From the NCBI RefSeq assembly GCF_045062745.1, contig NZ_JBJGED010000010.1, forward strand, positions 1 through 64,000: DNA of 64,000 nt. Reading direction: 5' to 3'. Origin of the DNA: Paenibacillus_AA sp045062745. Its GTDB lineage: Bacteria; Bacillota; Bacilli; Paenibacillales; NBRC-103111. A program made the translations under genes and the position numbers. The notes under the pieces are model-generated. The model ran no database searches. It saw only the letters and a list, made by a program, of their open reading frames with translations, and was not told the DNA's origin. Numbering within the stretch: the stretch's first letter is position 1; each line of letters starts with the position of its first letter. This document shows, in pieces, positions 41,918-49,901 of this stretch.

Positions 41918-42406
41918 ATGGACATTGTGCTTGTACAAGACTGGCTGGTCGGGAAGTTCAGGGAGATCGAGAAACGTTGGCTTGCGGCGATGGAGCAGCT
42001 GAACGAAGAGCAGCTGCACTGGCGGCCGAATGCGCAGAGCAACAGCATCGCCAATCTCGTCGTACACATCAGGGGGAACGCTGCGGAGCGGATCAGTCAA
42101 GGCATCTACGGTGAGCCGGGACGGCGGGACCGGGACGCGGAATTCGAAGAGGTGTCGCTCTCGAAGGAGGAGCTGATCCGGCTCGTGCAGGAGACGATTC
42201 GCCTCGCGGTCCAAGCCGTAGAAGAGATGACGGAGGAGAAGTTCGCCGCCGGACAGATCATCCGCGGCAAGCTGCGGACGAACTTCGATGTGCTGTCGGC
42301 CTGCGCCACACATTACTCCGAGCATCTCGGACAAGTACTGTACATTGCCAAGCAGCAGCTGGATGAGGCGTATGAGACGACGAGCATCCCGCTGAGGAAG
42401 AAGTAA
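41918..42406 (+). CDS. DinB/DUF1572-family protein
   Basis: A 162-residue four-helix-bundle protein: VQDWLVGKFREIEKRWLAAMEQLNEEQLHWRPNAQSNSIANLVVHIRGNAAERI and SACATHYSEHLGQVLYIAKQ. The metal-site histidines (H in VVHIRGN and the HYSEH pair) match DUF1572, a branch of the DinB superfamily seen in Bacilli (YrdA-like). Members are metal-dependent, possibly thiol-transferases; actual reaction unknown. AAGGAGG precedes the ATG. Confidence 0.85.
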   Translation: MDIVLVQDWLVGKFREIEKRWLAAMEQLNEEQLHWRPNAQSNSIANLVVHIRGNAAERISQGIYGEPGRRDRDAEFEEVSLSKEELIRLVQETIRLAVQAVEEMTEEKFAAGQIIRGKLRTNFDVLSACATHYSEHLGQVLYIAKQQLDEAYETTSIPLRKK

Positions 42407-42418
42407 GAGGCGAGCAGA

Positions 42419-42463
42419 AAAAAGGCATCCAGGAGCGGCTAAGCCGTTATTGGATGCCTTTCT
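42419..42463. terminator. Bidirectional terminator
   Basis: AAAGGCATCCA (42421-42431) pairs with TGGATGCCTTT (42451-42461), with inner CGGCT/AGCCG. A-run before and T-run after allow function on both strands between convergent DinB and rsgA genes. Confidence 0.85.
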
Positions 42464-42471
42464 CGTATAAG

Positions 42472-43542
42472 CTAATGGCGATTGCCATTGTAATGCTCCT
42501 TCTGCATCTTGTGGATCTTCTTCCACTTCGCTTTCTCGGCGGCCTGCAGGGTGCGATTTTCCTTACGGGCCAAGTAGGCGAGCTCCTTCTGGAGTTTCAC
42601 GTAGTTGTCGTACCGGCTGCGCTCGAGCGACCCGTCGGCGAGACCTGCCTTCACGGCGCAGCCCGGCTCCTTCTGATGCTTGCAGTCCGGGAACCGGCAT
42701 TGCTCCGCCAGCTCCTCGATGTCGTGGAACGAGGCGCTGATGCCTTCGTCCGCATCCCAGAGCTGCAGCTCCCGCATTCCCGGCGTGTCGATCAGGAGGC
42801 CGCCGGTCGGCAGTACGACGAGCTCGCGATGGGTCGTCGTATGCTTGCCCCGGTCGTCATCCTCCCGGATGCCGCCGGTCGCTTGCACGTCCCGGCCGTA
42901 CAGCCGGTTGATGAGCGTCGACTTGCCCGCCCCCGAGGAGCCGAGCAGGGCGACGGTCTTGCCTTCGCCGATGTAGGGCGCGAGCGCCTCCAGCCCGGCA
43001 TCGGCCAGGGCGTGAACCGCGTGGATCGGGACGCCCATCGCGACGGCTTCCGCCTCGCGGACGGCGGCTTCGACATCGTCGCACAGGTCGGCTTTCGTCA
43101 GGACAAGCACCGGATTCGCCCCGCTCTCCCAAGCGAGCGTAAGGTACCGCTCGATACGCCGCAGGTTGTAATCCTGATTGAGCGCGTTCACGAGGAAGAC
43201 CGTGTCGACATTGGAGGCGACGATCTGCTCTTCCGGGACGCTGCCGGCCGCGCGCCGGGAGAACTTGCTCGTCCGGGGCAGCACGGCGTGGATCGTGGCA
43301 CGGCCGTCCTCGATTCGTTCGGTCAGGGCGACCCAGTCGCCGACCGCCGGATAGTCGGCGCGTTCGAGCGCTTCGTGCCGCAGCTTGCCGGACACCTCCG
43401 CGAGGAAGTCCCCTTGCTCGGTGTAGACGCGATACATGTGCTTGTGCTCGAGCGCGATCCGGCCCGGGACGAGATTTTTCGTGCGATAAGGTTGAAAGGC
43501 GGTTTCCCAGCTCGGGGTCCAGCCTAAATGTTGTAAATTCAA
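42472..43542 (-). CDS. rsgA: Ribosome small-subunit-dependent GTPase A
   Basis: A 356-residue circularly permuted GTPase that checks late maturation of the 30S subunit. N-terminal OB fold (to about 110, VSGKLRHEALERADYPAVGDWVALTER), then G4 VLTKADL, G5-like AVHAL, G1 LLGSSGAGKSTLINRLYG, and G3 DTPGMREL, and a C-terminal zinc finger (CRFPDCKHQKEPGCAVKAGLADG). AGGAGG lies upstream of the ATG. It is longer than Bacillus RsgA (298) through N- and C-terminal extensions and may be a second copy; the main rsgA gene usually sits with prkC. Confidence 0.92.
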   Translation of the reverse strand: MNLQHLGWTPSWETAFQPYRTKNLVPGRIALEHKHMYRVYTEQGDFLAEVSGKLRHEALERADYPAVGDWVALTERIEDGRATIHAVLPRTSKFSRRAAGSVPEEQIVASNVDTVFLVNALNQDYNLRRIERYLTLAWESGANPVLVLTKADLCDDVEAAVREAEAVAMGVPIHAVHALADAGLEALAPYIGEGKTVALLGSSGAGKSTLINRLYGRDVQATGGIREDDDRGKHTTTHRELVVLPTGGLLIDTPGMRELQLWDADEGISASFHDIEELAEQCRFPDCKHQKEPGCAVKAGLADGSLERSRYDNYVKLQKELAYLARKENRTLQAAEKAKWKKIHKMQKEHYNGNRH

Positions 43543-43592
43543 TTCGATGATCCTCCTGTAAAGTAGATTGTAGATGCAGGGGTATACCCGAA

Positions 43593-43657
43593 TCTCTCTA
43601 CAGGGCAGGGATCCTCATGTTCAATTCGTCATCCGAGGTCGCCTGCTGTAGAGAGAG
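43593..43657 (-). other. Long-range inverted repeat in rsgA leader
   Basis: TCTCTCTACAG-GG-CAGG-side (43593-43609) pairs with CCTGC-TGTAGAGAGA (43642-43656) apart from a 2-nt bulge, with a loop of about 32 nt. It lies upstream of rsgA, so it may fold in its leader. No known riboswitch core or T-box motif is visible. Confidence 0.4.
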
Positions 43658-43776
43658 ATGGAAGTTCGGCGGCAATGGTCATGTGCATAAAACATCAATT
43701 CCTTTCGGATGCATTTGAATTCCATTCTAGTATAGACATTACCCGGCGAAGTGACACGGGAGAGAATCGTTACAGA

Positions 43777-43817
43777 CGAAAAATCCCGCATCCGGGCGAT
43801 TGGCCCGTATGCGGGAT
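43777..43817 (-). terminator. Terminator of aminopeptidase operon
   Basis: On the minus strand ATCCCGCAT (43817-43809) pairs with ATGCGGGAT (43791-43783), followed by TTTTCG. Inner GGG/CCC pairing extends the stem. Confidence 0.8.
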
Positions 43818-43830
43818 GCAGGGGGGAGGA

Positions 43831-45087
43831 CTAGGCTTGGAGCCGGATCGCCCAATTGCCGCGGCGGAACACCGGCTCCATGGTGCCATCCGGCAGCTCG
43901 CCGTCGATGTCCAGCTCGGCGGAGCCGATCATGAAGTCGGTGTGCACGAGGCTGACGTTCGCGCCGTGCGCGAGCAGCTCTTCCTTGCTCATCTTCGTCC
44001 CGCCCTCGAGGTTGGTCGGGTAGGCGCTGCCCAGCGCCAGGTGGCAGGAGGCGTTCTCGTCGATCCCGGTATTGTAGAACGTCCGGTTCATGTTCGAGAT
44101 CGGAGAGTCGTGCGGGACGAGGGCCAGCTCGCCGAGATATCGGGCGCCCTCGTCGGTGTCGAGCAGGGCAGCGATATATTCCTCGCCCTTATCGGCCTTG
44201 AATTGCGTCACCTTGCCGTTCTCGAAGGTGAGCGTCAAGCCTTCGACTAGCCGCCCGTTCAGATTGAGCGGCATCGTGCTCGTGACAGTGCCGTTCACCC
44301 CGTCGCGCTTCGGCATCGTGTACACTTCTTCGGTCGGCATGTTCGCCACGAAATAGACGCCGCTGCCGTTCTCCTTGCCGCCGCCGAGCCAGATGTAGCC
44401 TTCCGGCAGCTCTACGCTCAAGTCCGTGCCGGGCGCGCGGTAATGCAGTCGGCGATAGCCCTTCGCGTGGAGCGCCTGGCGCTTCTCCAGCAACACGCCT
44501 AAGTGCTCGCGCCAGCCTTGGACCGGATCGTCATGGTCGACGCGGTTCATCTTGAAGATCGCCTCCCACATGACGGCCATCCGCTCTTCTTCCGGCAGCT
44601 CCGGATAGACGGCGGCGGCCCATGCAGGAGTCGGCGCCTTGACGAGACACCAGCTGATCGTGCTGTTGCGGATGTAGCGCTGGAATGTCTGCCGGGCTAC
44701 GGCCGCCGCTTTGTTCGAGGCGGATACCTTCCAGCCTTCGATGCCGTTCAGTAGCGCCGGATCGGGTACTTTGATATTCAACAGCGCCCCGCCGCCTTCC
44801 GCCAGCTGTTCCATCATGCGCGCATTCCACTCCGGATAGAAGTCGAAGGAATCGTCTGGCGCGTGTTCATAGCGGATGCGCGTCGTTTGCTCGTCCGTCC
44901 AGTTCACTTGGACGTACTTGGCGCCGGCCATATAGGCGCGTTTGACGACGATGCGGGTCAGCTCGGCCGTCTCCAGCTGGGATTCGATCATCAAGATTTG
45001 GCCCGGCTGCAGATTGACGCCTACGCGCAGGATCAGCTCGGCGTATTTCTCCAGATTTTGTTCCCCTTGCAGGTCGTTAGGTTTCAT
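43831..45087 (-). CDS. M29-family aminopeptidase
   Basis: A 418-residue metallo-aminopeptidase (AmpS/PepS/AmpT family) that removes N-terminal residues in the cytoplasm. Motifs are NLEKYAELILRVGVNLQPGQILMIES at the start, TEEVYTMPKRDGVNGTVTSTMPLNLNGRLVEGLTLTFENGKV in the middle, and ELALVPHDSPISNMNRTFYNTGIDENASCHLALGSAY with the metal ligands E, H and D, ending in VHTDFMIGSAELDIDGELPDG. Length equals the family norm (410). It follows the YusU-like small gene by 26 bp and is the last of that operon. Confidence 0.94.
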   Translation of the reverse strand: MKPNDLQGEQNLEKYAELILRVGVNLQPGQILMIESQLETAELTRIVVKRAYMAGAKYVQVNWTDEQTTRIRYEHAPDDSFDFYPEWNARMMEQLAEGGGALLNIKVPDPALLNGIEGWKVSASNKAAAVARQTFQRYIRNSTISWCLVKAPTPAWAAAVYPELPEEERMAVMWEAIFKMNRVDHDDPVQGWREHLGVLLEKRQALHAKGYRRLHYRAPGTDLSVELPEGYIWLGGGKENGSGVYFVANMPTEEVYTMPKRDGVNGTVTSTMPLNLNGRLVEGLTLTFENGKVTQFKADKGEEYIAALLDTDEGARYLGELALVPHDSPISNMNRTFYNTGIDENASCHLALGSAYPTNLEGGTKMSKEELLAHGANVSLVHTDFMIGSAELDIDGELPDGTMEPVFRRGNWAIRLQA

Positions 45088-45113
45088 TCGGTTTTATGCT
45101 CCTCTAGGTTGTC

Positions 45114-45407
45114 TTATTGATTGTCCGGCTCGTTCGTCGTGCCGCCCGTCGCACCGGACGTCTGCGCATGCGCGCGAAGGGCTTGGTTCAAGTCGCGGAT
45201 TTCCTCGAACAGGAGGCGGACCTCCCGCTTCGCTTCGGGGTGGGACTGGCCCCAATGCGCCGTGAGGGCGGGCATGCTTTTGTGAATATGATTGTAGATC
45301 GCCCACTTCCTCACCTTCTCGACCGTCTCCGTGGACGACCGGCCCGTCATCAGCTCGGCGAATTTCTCCACCAGAGCGTCGAATTCCTCGTCAAACACCG
45401 GATTCAC
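45114..45407 (-). CDS. Small YusU-like (DUF2573-type) protein
   Basis: A 97-residue soluble, mostly helical protein: NPVFDEEFDALVEKFAELMTGRSSTETVEKVRKWAIYNHIHKSMPALTAHWGQSHPEAKREVRLLFEEIRDLNQALRA. The FDALVEKFAELM and WAIYNHIHKSMPALTAHW segments resemble Bacillus YusU, DUF2573 family, by recall. Function unknown. It precedes the aminopeptidase gene on the same strand. The C-terminal 15 residues are low-complexity. Confidence 0.65.
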   Translation of the reverse strand: MNPVFDEEFDALVEKFAELMTGRSSTETVEKVRKWAIYNHIHKSMPALTAHWGQSHPEAKREVRLLFEEIRDLNQALRAHAQTSGATGGTTNEPDNQ

Positions 45408-45439
45408 GGTGCATCAACCGCCTTTCGCGTGATAAACTA

Positions 45440-46339
45440 ATGACAAACTCTCACCCAAGTCTAGCGGATGGTATTGCTTGGTGTCAAAGGTGGTCTACTG
45501 TTGTGAAACGAGAAGCAAGTCCAGGGGCCCAGGCTGAGCGACAGCGTCTGCCGGAATCGTCCCCCGCTCTGGATGTCGAGCGCGAGCGGCTTCCCGATCC
45601 CGAGCCGGGCCTCCGGCTGGAGCGCGTGACCTATACGAGCGAGGGGCTGCGGGTCAAAGGCTATCTCGTCACCGGCGCGGGTGGCGAGCCGCGCCCGCCG
45701 CTCGTCTACTGCCGCGGAGGCATCCGGGGCGTGGGCATGGTGCGCGTGGCGCGCCTCGTGACGCTCGCGCGGCGCGGCTATACGGTGTTCGCCCCGTTCT
45801 ACCGAGGCAACGAGGGCGGGGAGGGGCGCGAGGATTTCGGCGGCGAAGACCGCCACGATCTGTTCCACGCGCTGCGCGTCGTGCGCGGGCTGCCGGAAGC
45901 CGCGCCGCTCGCGCCGGCGCTGATCGGCTTCTCGCGCGGCGCGCTCATGGCGCTCGCCGCGGCGCGGGAGTGTGAGGGCGTCGGCCCGGTCGTCGTGTGG
46001 GGCGGGGTCAGCGACCTCCGCCTGACGTACGACGAGCGCGTCGACCTCCGCCGCATGCTGAAGCGGGTGGTCGGCCACCCGCGCAAGGACTCGAGCGCCT
46101 ACGAGCGGCGCTCGCCGGTGTGCTGGGCGGCGGACATTCGCACGCCCGTGCTCATCGTGCACGGCTCGGTGGACGAGCACGTGAGCGTCACGCACGCCTA
46201 CCGCTTGGCGGAGGCGCTGCAGGCCGCGGGCCGGCCTTTCACGCTTAGCGTGTACGAGGGCCGCGGCCATGTGTTTCCCCGCGAGGAGGACGAGCGGGTG
46301 CTGGACTACTTGCTCGCGTGGATCGAGTCGGCGCGGTAA
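45440..46339 (+). CDS. Alpha/beta hydrolase, prolyl-oligopeptidase-like
   Basis: A 299-residue hydrolase with a S9-type catalytic domain. The nucleophile elbow is IGFSRGAL (Ser165), the acid is D in HGSVDEHVSV and the base is His in YEGRGHVFPREED; the oxyanion part RGGIRG lies near residue 95. It has no propeller domain, so it is an esterase/peptidase of S9-like or dienelactone-like type. The coding sequence is extremely GC-rich. No clear ribosome site is seen before ATG 45440, and the start may be uncertain; the divergent YusU-like gene starts 32 bp away. Confidence 0.88.
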   Translation: MTNSHPSLADGIAWCQRWSTVVKREASPGAQAERQRLPESSPALDVERERLPDPEPGLRLERVTYTSEGLRVKGYLVTGAGGEPRPPLVYCRGGIRGVGMVRVARLVTLARRGYTVFAPFYRGNEGGEGREDFGGEDRHDLFHALRVVRGLPEAAPLAPALIGFSRGALMALAAARECEGVGPVVVWGGVSDLRLTYDERVDLRRMLKRVVGHPRKDSSAYERRSPVCWAADIRTPVLIVHGSVDEHVSVTHAYRLAEALQAAGRPFTLSVYEGRGHVFPREEDERVLDYLLAWIESAR

Positions 46340-46414
46340 TAGAAAAATAAGCATTGAATCCCGGAACGAGGCGGGTTAATGTTAGGGTAACTACACCAGA
46401 TAAGGAGACTCTTC

Positions 46415-46708
46415 ATGAGAGAAGTCTTGATTGGCCCCGCCTCGTCGTTCACCAAATTTCCAGCCGAAGTCAGACTGGAGCGCGATTTTTACTTTCTTCT
46501 CGAGGACGCAGGCACTTATACTTTAATGTCTCGCGAGTGCCCCCATGCCGGCTACACTGTGGACTTGGAGGACGGCGAGCTCGTCTGCCCGCTGCACGGA
46601 TGGACCTTCGAGACGCACACCGGCCGTTGCCACAATGTACCGAGCGCAGGACTCGCCACCTATGAAGTCATTTTGCGGGACGGGGCGTTGTTCGCCCGGA
46701 TGGCTTAA
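46415..46708 (+). CDS. Rieske [2Fe-2S] ferredoxin-like protein
   Basis: A 97-residue single-domain Rieske protein. Ligands are Cys42 and His44 (CPH) and Cys58 and His61 (CPLHGW), with the 15-residue spacing expected. LMSRECPHAGYTVDLEDGELVCPLHGWTFETHTGRC is typical of the NirD/Rieske ferredoxins that pass electrons to oxygenases. No oxygenase gene is near. AAGGAG lies before the ATG. Confidence 0.92.
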   Translation: MREVLIGPASSFTKFPAEVRLERDFYFLLEDAGTYTLMSRECPHAGYTVDLEDGELVCPLHGWTFETHTGRCHNVPSAGLATYEVILRDGALFARMA

Positions 46709-46801
46709 CTGTAAGCCGAAGTGTTACAGCTCAGGAGCCCTTTTCCTTACTACTTTAGTAAAACAGCGTTTTACCCGGACCGCTTGTGCTGCAATTATAC
46801 A

Positions 46802-46989
46802 AATAACGGCGCCGCATAATGCTATTCCTCGATATCAGCCCCATCGTGGGAAAATAACGTTACGGCATCACCCTAATGCCCCTTGACCGACTCTTTTTGG
46901 GCACACGCGGATGAATAACGCTGTCGCAAACCGTTATTTTTCCAGATGATGTCGTATCAGGACGAATAGCGTTGCCCCATCACTTTATT
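46802..46989. repeat. Array of four degenerate 25-bp repeats
   Basis: Units at 46802-46826, 46853-46877, 46914-46938 and 46965-46989 share AATAACG (AATAGCG in the last) at the left end, a GCCGCATCA-like middle and TATT/TAAT at the right end. The third unit is a perfect dyad, AATAACG-N11-CGTTATT. Spacing between starts is 51, 61 and 51 bp. They lie in a non-coding AT-rich stretch (46709-47456) that has no convincing ORF, apart from a 7-3-7 dyad at 46758-46774 (GTAAAAC-N3-GTTTTAC) and a terminator at 47331. Confidence 0.6.
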
Positions 46990-47330
46990 AGGTTCACACA
47001 ACCTGGTTCTCACGGATTGGGATGTCAGGTAGAGCACAGACGGTTTATACCTAAGTAGTACGCCGAAGTTTACAATTAAGAGGAGTATCCTAACTATTTT
47101 CACGCCATTTTGGCGGTTTTCGCCATTTTGTAAGGTTAACTTCTGTTATTTGTAAAGCGCACGCTACTATTAACGTAATGTAGGTTTACAATTCGGCTGG
47201 AAGCGTTCCAAACAAGCCCAAACCTGTTAAGGGACTGTGCTTAATTGTAAACATTGATTAACTAGATGGATGGCGCGTACGATCCATTTTGCCGGTTGCG
47301 CCGATTTCACAATGTACACTAGCACCAAGG

Positions 47331-47363
47331 ACCTCTGGAGGGATTTGTTCCAGAGGTTTTTCT
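47331..47363 (+). terminator. Terminator before methyltransferase gene
   Basis: ACCTCTGGA (47331-47339) pairs with TCCAGAGGT (47349-47357), followed by TTTTTC. The upstream transcript is unknown; it could be read-through from the Rieske gene or a short RNA. Confidence 0.75.
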
Positions 47364-47456
47364 TAATATGACCCAGAATGGGCGAATTCCACTACAGCTC
47401 GGGCGATAGGACTACAGGTAATGGATTGATTCTAATCGAAAGGGAGTGCGAATCGA

Positions 47457-48278
47457 ATGTTCGAGGAGAAGCCAATTCTATTCCCAAACCCGGCGGAACA
47501 TCCTGAATGGACTAATCCGCAGAGCCAACCGTTTTACTCACGGCTAATGGAAGAAACCGGGGGGTACATATACCCCTGGCAATCGCAATTTGATGAACCG
47601 ACCGCTGAAATGATTTTGGCGCAGCACATATGTGCGTACATATCGAACCAGTCTCGGGTACTTGATGTCGGGTGTGGTCACGGTGAATTTGCCAATCAGT
47701 TTGCCGCAAGAGCAAGGGAAGTTATCGGAATTGATCTAATAGAAGGCTTTATTGCGACGGCAAACAAAAATAGGAAAACAAACAGTCGTTTTTTAGTCGT
47801 TCATGCTGACAATAAATTGCCTTTTCCAGACGACTACTTTGATGCTGCCTATACGAAAAAAGGTCCCACAAGCTGGTATCGGGAAGCAAACAGGGTTGTA
47901 AAACCTGGGGGTCTAGTATGCGGACTTTATCATAGGGGAACGGACGGCGGACTCAGGAGTCTCTTCCCAGGATTGTATTCTCCAATGGAAAGGATTGATT
48001 TTGATCAGGCAAGTCGATCACTCCAACGAAATCTCCAATTAACCGATAGCGGATTAGACGAAATTAATATTGAATTCATCGAAGAAACGGAATATCTATT
48101 GACCCCGGAAGACGTCTTAAGGAAAAAATGCTTCGGCCAAAGTAAAAAATTAAAAGAGTATGTGTGGAGTACATGCTTAAAGGGGGTTGAACAAATCTTC
48201 TATAAACATGCTACTCCAAAAGGATTAAAAATAACAAATTATTACTATTTAGTCACGTGTAAGGCTAATCAGAAGTAA
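47457..48278 (+). CDS. Class I SAM-dependent methyltransferase
   Basis: A 273-residue methyltransferase. Motif I is RVLDVGCGHGEFANQFAARAREVIGIDLIEGFI (about 68-100), motif II the acidic end of it, and motif III LPFPDDYFDAAYTKKGPTSWYREANRVVKPGGLV. SAM binding is certain; the acceptor is not known. The gene is clearly AT-richer than its neighbours (many AAA/ATT/TTA codons), a sign of recent transfer. AAAGGGAG precedes the ATG. Confidence 0.9.
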   Translation: MFEEKPILFPNPAEHPEWTNPQSQPFYSRLMEETGGYIYPWQSQFDEPTAEMILAQHICAYISNQSRVLDVGCGHGEFANQFAARAREVIGIDLIEGFIATANKNRKTNSRFLVVHADNKLPFPDDYFDAAYTKKGPTSWYREANRVVKPGGLVCGLYHRGTDGGLRSLFPGLYSPMERIDFDQASRSLQRNLQLTDSGLDEINIEFIEETEYLLTPEDVLRKKCFGQSKKLKEYVWSTCLKGVEQIFYKHATPKGLKITNYYYLVTCKANQK

Positions 48279-48279
48279 G

Positions 48280-48309
48280 TTGACCTATACCCTTCTTGGG
48301 TTCTATACT
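48280..48309 (+). promoter_or_regulatory. Promoter of histidine phosphatase pseudogene
   Basis: TTGACC (48280-48285) and TATACT (48304-48309), 18 bp apart, directly after the methyltransferase stop codon. Confidence 0.55.
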
Positions 48310-48384
48310 TAAATTAGACGATCATATAATTAGATATGTATCAAATTAACTTCTCCATATCCCTTGAGTAAAGGAGTTCGTTAT

Positions 48385-48992
48385 GTGAGTATAAATTTCT
48401 ACCTCGTGAGGCATGCGATCAAAGAAAAGTCAATTGGAGATGTCCCAATTTCCCCTCAGGGTATATGGCAAGCGCAAGCGACCGCTCAATATTTTCGCAA
48501 CCTGCCAATAAAGGCTATACTTTCAAGTCCACTTAGAAGGGCAAGAGAAACCGCAAATTATATTGCATTAGAAGCTAACTTATCTTTCTCAGAGGACAGC
48601 CGATTACGGGACGGGCTAACTGGGGGGATTTGCCGGGACAAACATTCGACGATTTTGTAGCGATGTGGGAGCGATGCACAAGGGAACCTAGCTATATTCC
48701 ACCCGTAGGTGATTCTGCTAAGCAGGCAGGCGAGCGCTTGAACTCCTTACTGTTAGTATTGGCTAAGGAACATCCGGCTGGAAGTAACGTTGTAATTGTT
48801 ACTCATGGAGGATTAATCACAGATTTTCTGGTCCATGCATTTTCCGAGAATGAGCTGAATAGTTGGCACTCTAATTTTGTGGCCGCACAAACCGACCTGA
48901 TTCCTGAGTGCTCGATTACAAAATTAATGTATGCAAATGGAGATTATCAATTAGACGTCTTTGCATCAGTAGAACATTTAAAGCTTAAGTGA
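48385..48992 (+). pseudogene. Histidine phosphatase (phosphoglycerate-mutase-like), frameshifted
   Basis: Two frames together encode a histidine phosphatase of about 202 residues. The first (from GTG 48385, 8 bases after AAAGGAG) has FYLVRHAIKEKSIGD with the catalytic RH, and PLRRARETANYIALEA. The second resumes with WGDLPGQTFDDFVAMWERC and contains the second catalytic His in VIVTHGGLI. Near 48611 the sequence reads gggacggg; one more A would restore RLRERANWGDLPG, so a single-base deletion (real or a sequencing error) breaks the gene. It is AT-rich like the methyltransferase and probably arrived with it. Its end overlaps the convergent gene by 8 bp. Confidence 0.85.
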
Positions 48993-49635
48993 CTTCGCGC
49001 CGTCGCTGCGCGCGAAGCCACAGCGCAATCCCGCCGCCGGCGATCACCACGGCGAGGCCCACCCACACCACCGCGAAGCCACTGCGCCCGCCGGGCGGGT
49101 ACCAGACGGGCGACAGCTGCGTCGGGTACTGCACCGCCGTGCCTTTCGCCTGCGCGAACTGCGAGAGCTGCTCCGCGACCGGTGCCCGGTCCGTCTCCCG
49201 CATGCCGGTCACGAGCTGACCGTCCAGGACGGGGAACGCGGTGACCCACTGCGGGTACGCCAGCCGCATCGCCGGCGGCAGCTCGGCCAGCAGCACGACG
49301 TACGCTTGTCCTGGCTGGAATTGGACCGAGAAATCCGGGCAGTCGCCGGCGCCGCTGCCACCGCCTTCGCGACTATCGACCGTCGCCGGCAGCATCACGG
49401 TCTTCGGCGCCTTGTCGGGACCGGCGTAGGCGGATACCTCAAGCGTCGCCTGGCGCCCGTCCGGCGACACCTTGTCCGCGACGCCCTGCACAGCGGCGAC
49501 CGCCCCCTGCGATACCTCGGCGAACGACCACGGCTTCGGCGAACAAGCCAAAGCCGGCTTCCCGCCGAACCCCAAAATCGATACGATCCCGGCTAAAACC
49601 GCCAACGCCGTGACCCATTTTCTCCAATCCCTCAT
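48985..49635 (-). CDS. Secreted/membrane protein of unknown function
   Basis: A 216-residue protein with an N-terminal signal peptide ending near LACSPKP (residue 32) and a C-terminal membrane helix (FAVVWVGLAVVIAGGGIALWL, about 186-206) followed by RAQRRRE. The middle has a beta-rich domain with two or three cysteines (ACS, GDCPDFSVQFQPGQAYVVLL) that resembles small extracytoplasmic domains of the tissue-inhibitor/netrin-like kind; by pattern only. Topology is outside with a C-terminal anchor. GC-rich; it marks the right edge of the AT-rich island. Function unknown. Confidence 0.75.
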   Translation of the reverse strand: MRDWRKWVTALAVLAGIVSILGFGGKPALACSPKPWSFAEVSQGAVAAVQGVADKVSPDGRQATLEVSAYAGPDKAPKTVMLPATVDSREGGGSGAGDCPDFSVQFQPGQAYVVLLAELPPAMRLAYPQWVTAFPVLDGQLVTGMRETDRAPVAEQLSQFAQAKGTAVQYPTQLSPVWYPPGGRSGFAVVWVGLAVVIAGGGIALWLRAQRRREVT

Positions 49636-49792
49636 GAACCGTCCGCTCCCATCCCCATTCCACTATAACGTCCATTGTACCGGATTCGACCGGTGTTCCG
49701 CCACACACAATGGCGCTCATCCGCCAACTCGACAGGCTGCCCCGTGCACGATCCCTGACATTCCCTCTCGACCTAGGATCTCCCGCCAAGAA

Positions 49793-49856
49793 GTCAAAAT
49801 TGTTGCGTTTTTGGGCAATATACCGTTAAATCCATGCCGCCTTGATCTCCTATAAT
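49793..49856 (+). promoter_or_regulatory. Promoter P1 with GTCAA sites (permease operon)
   Basis: TATAAT at 49851-49856; half sites GTCAAAAT (49793) and GGCAATAT (49814) are 21 bp apart, the latter 37 bp upstream of the -10 box. The same geometry occurs at P2 and P3. It drives the two permease genes. Confidence 0.65.
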
Positions 49857-49901
49857 GAGTAGCAGACTGATAGACTACAACCATTGTGAAGAGGTGGCAA
49901 C

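Noticed and set aside
43593..43657. T-box or other riboswitch upstream of rsgA
   Set aside because: No T-box core sequence, specifier hairpin or antiterminator was found.
46802..46989. Four spaced repeats considered as a small CRISPR array
   Set aside because: Repeats are too degenerate and spacers differ in length (26 and 36 bp); no cas genes.
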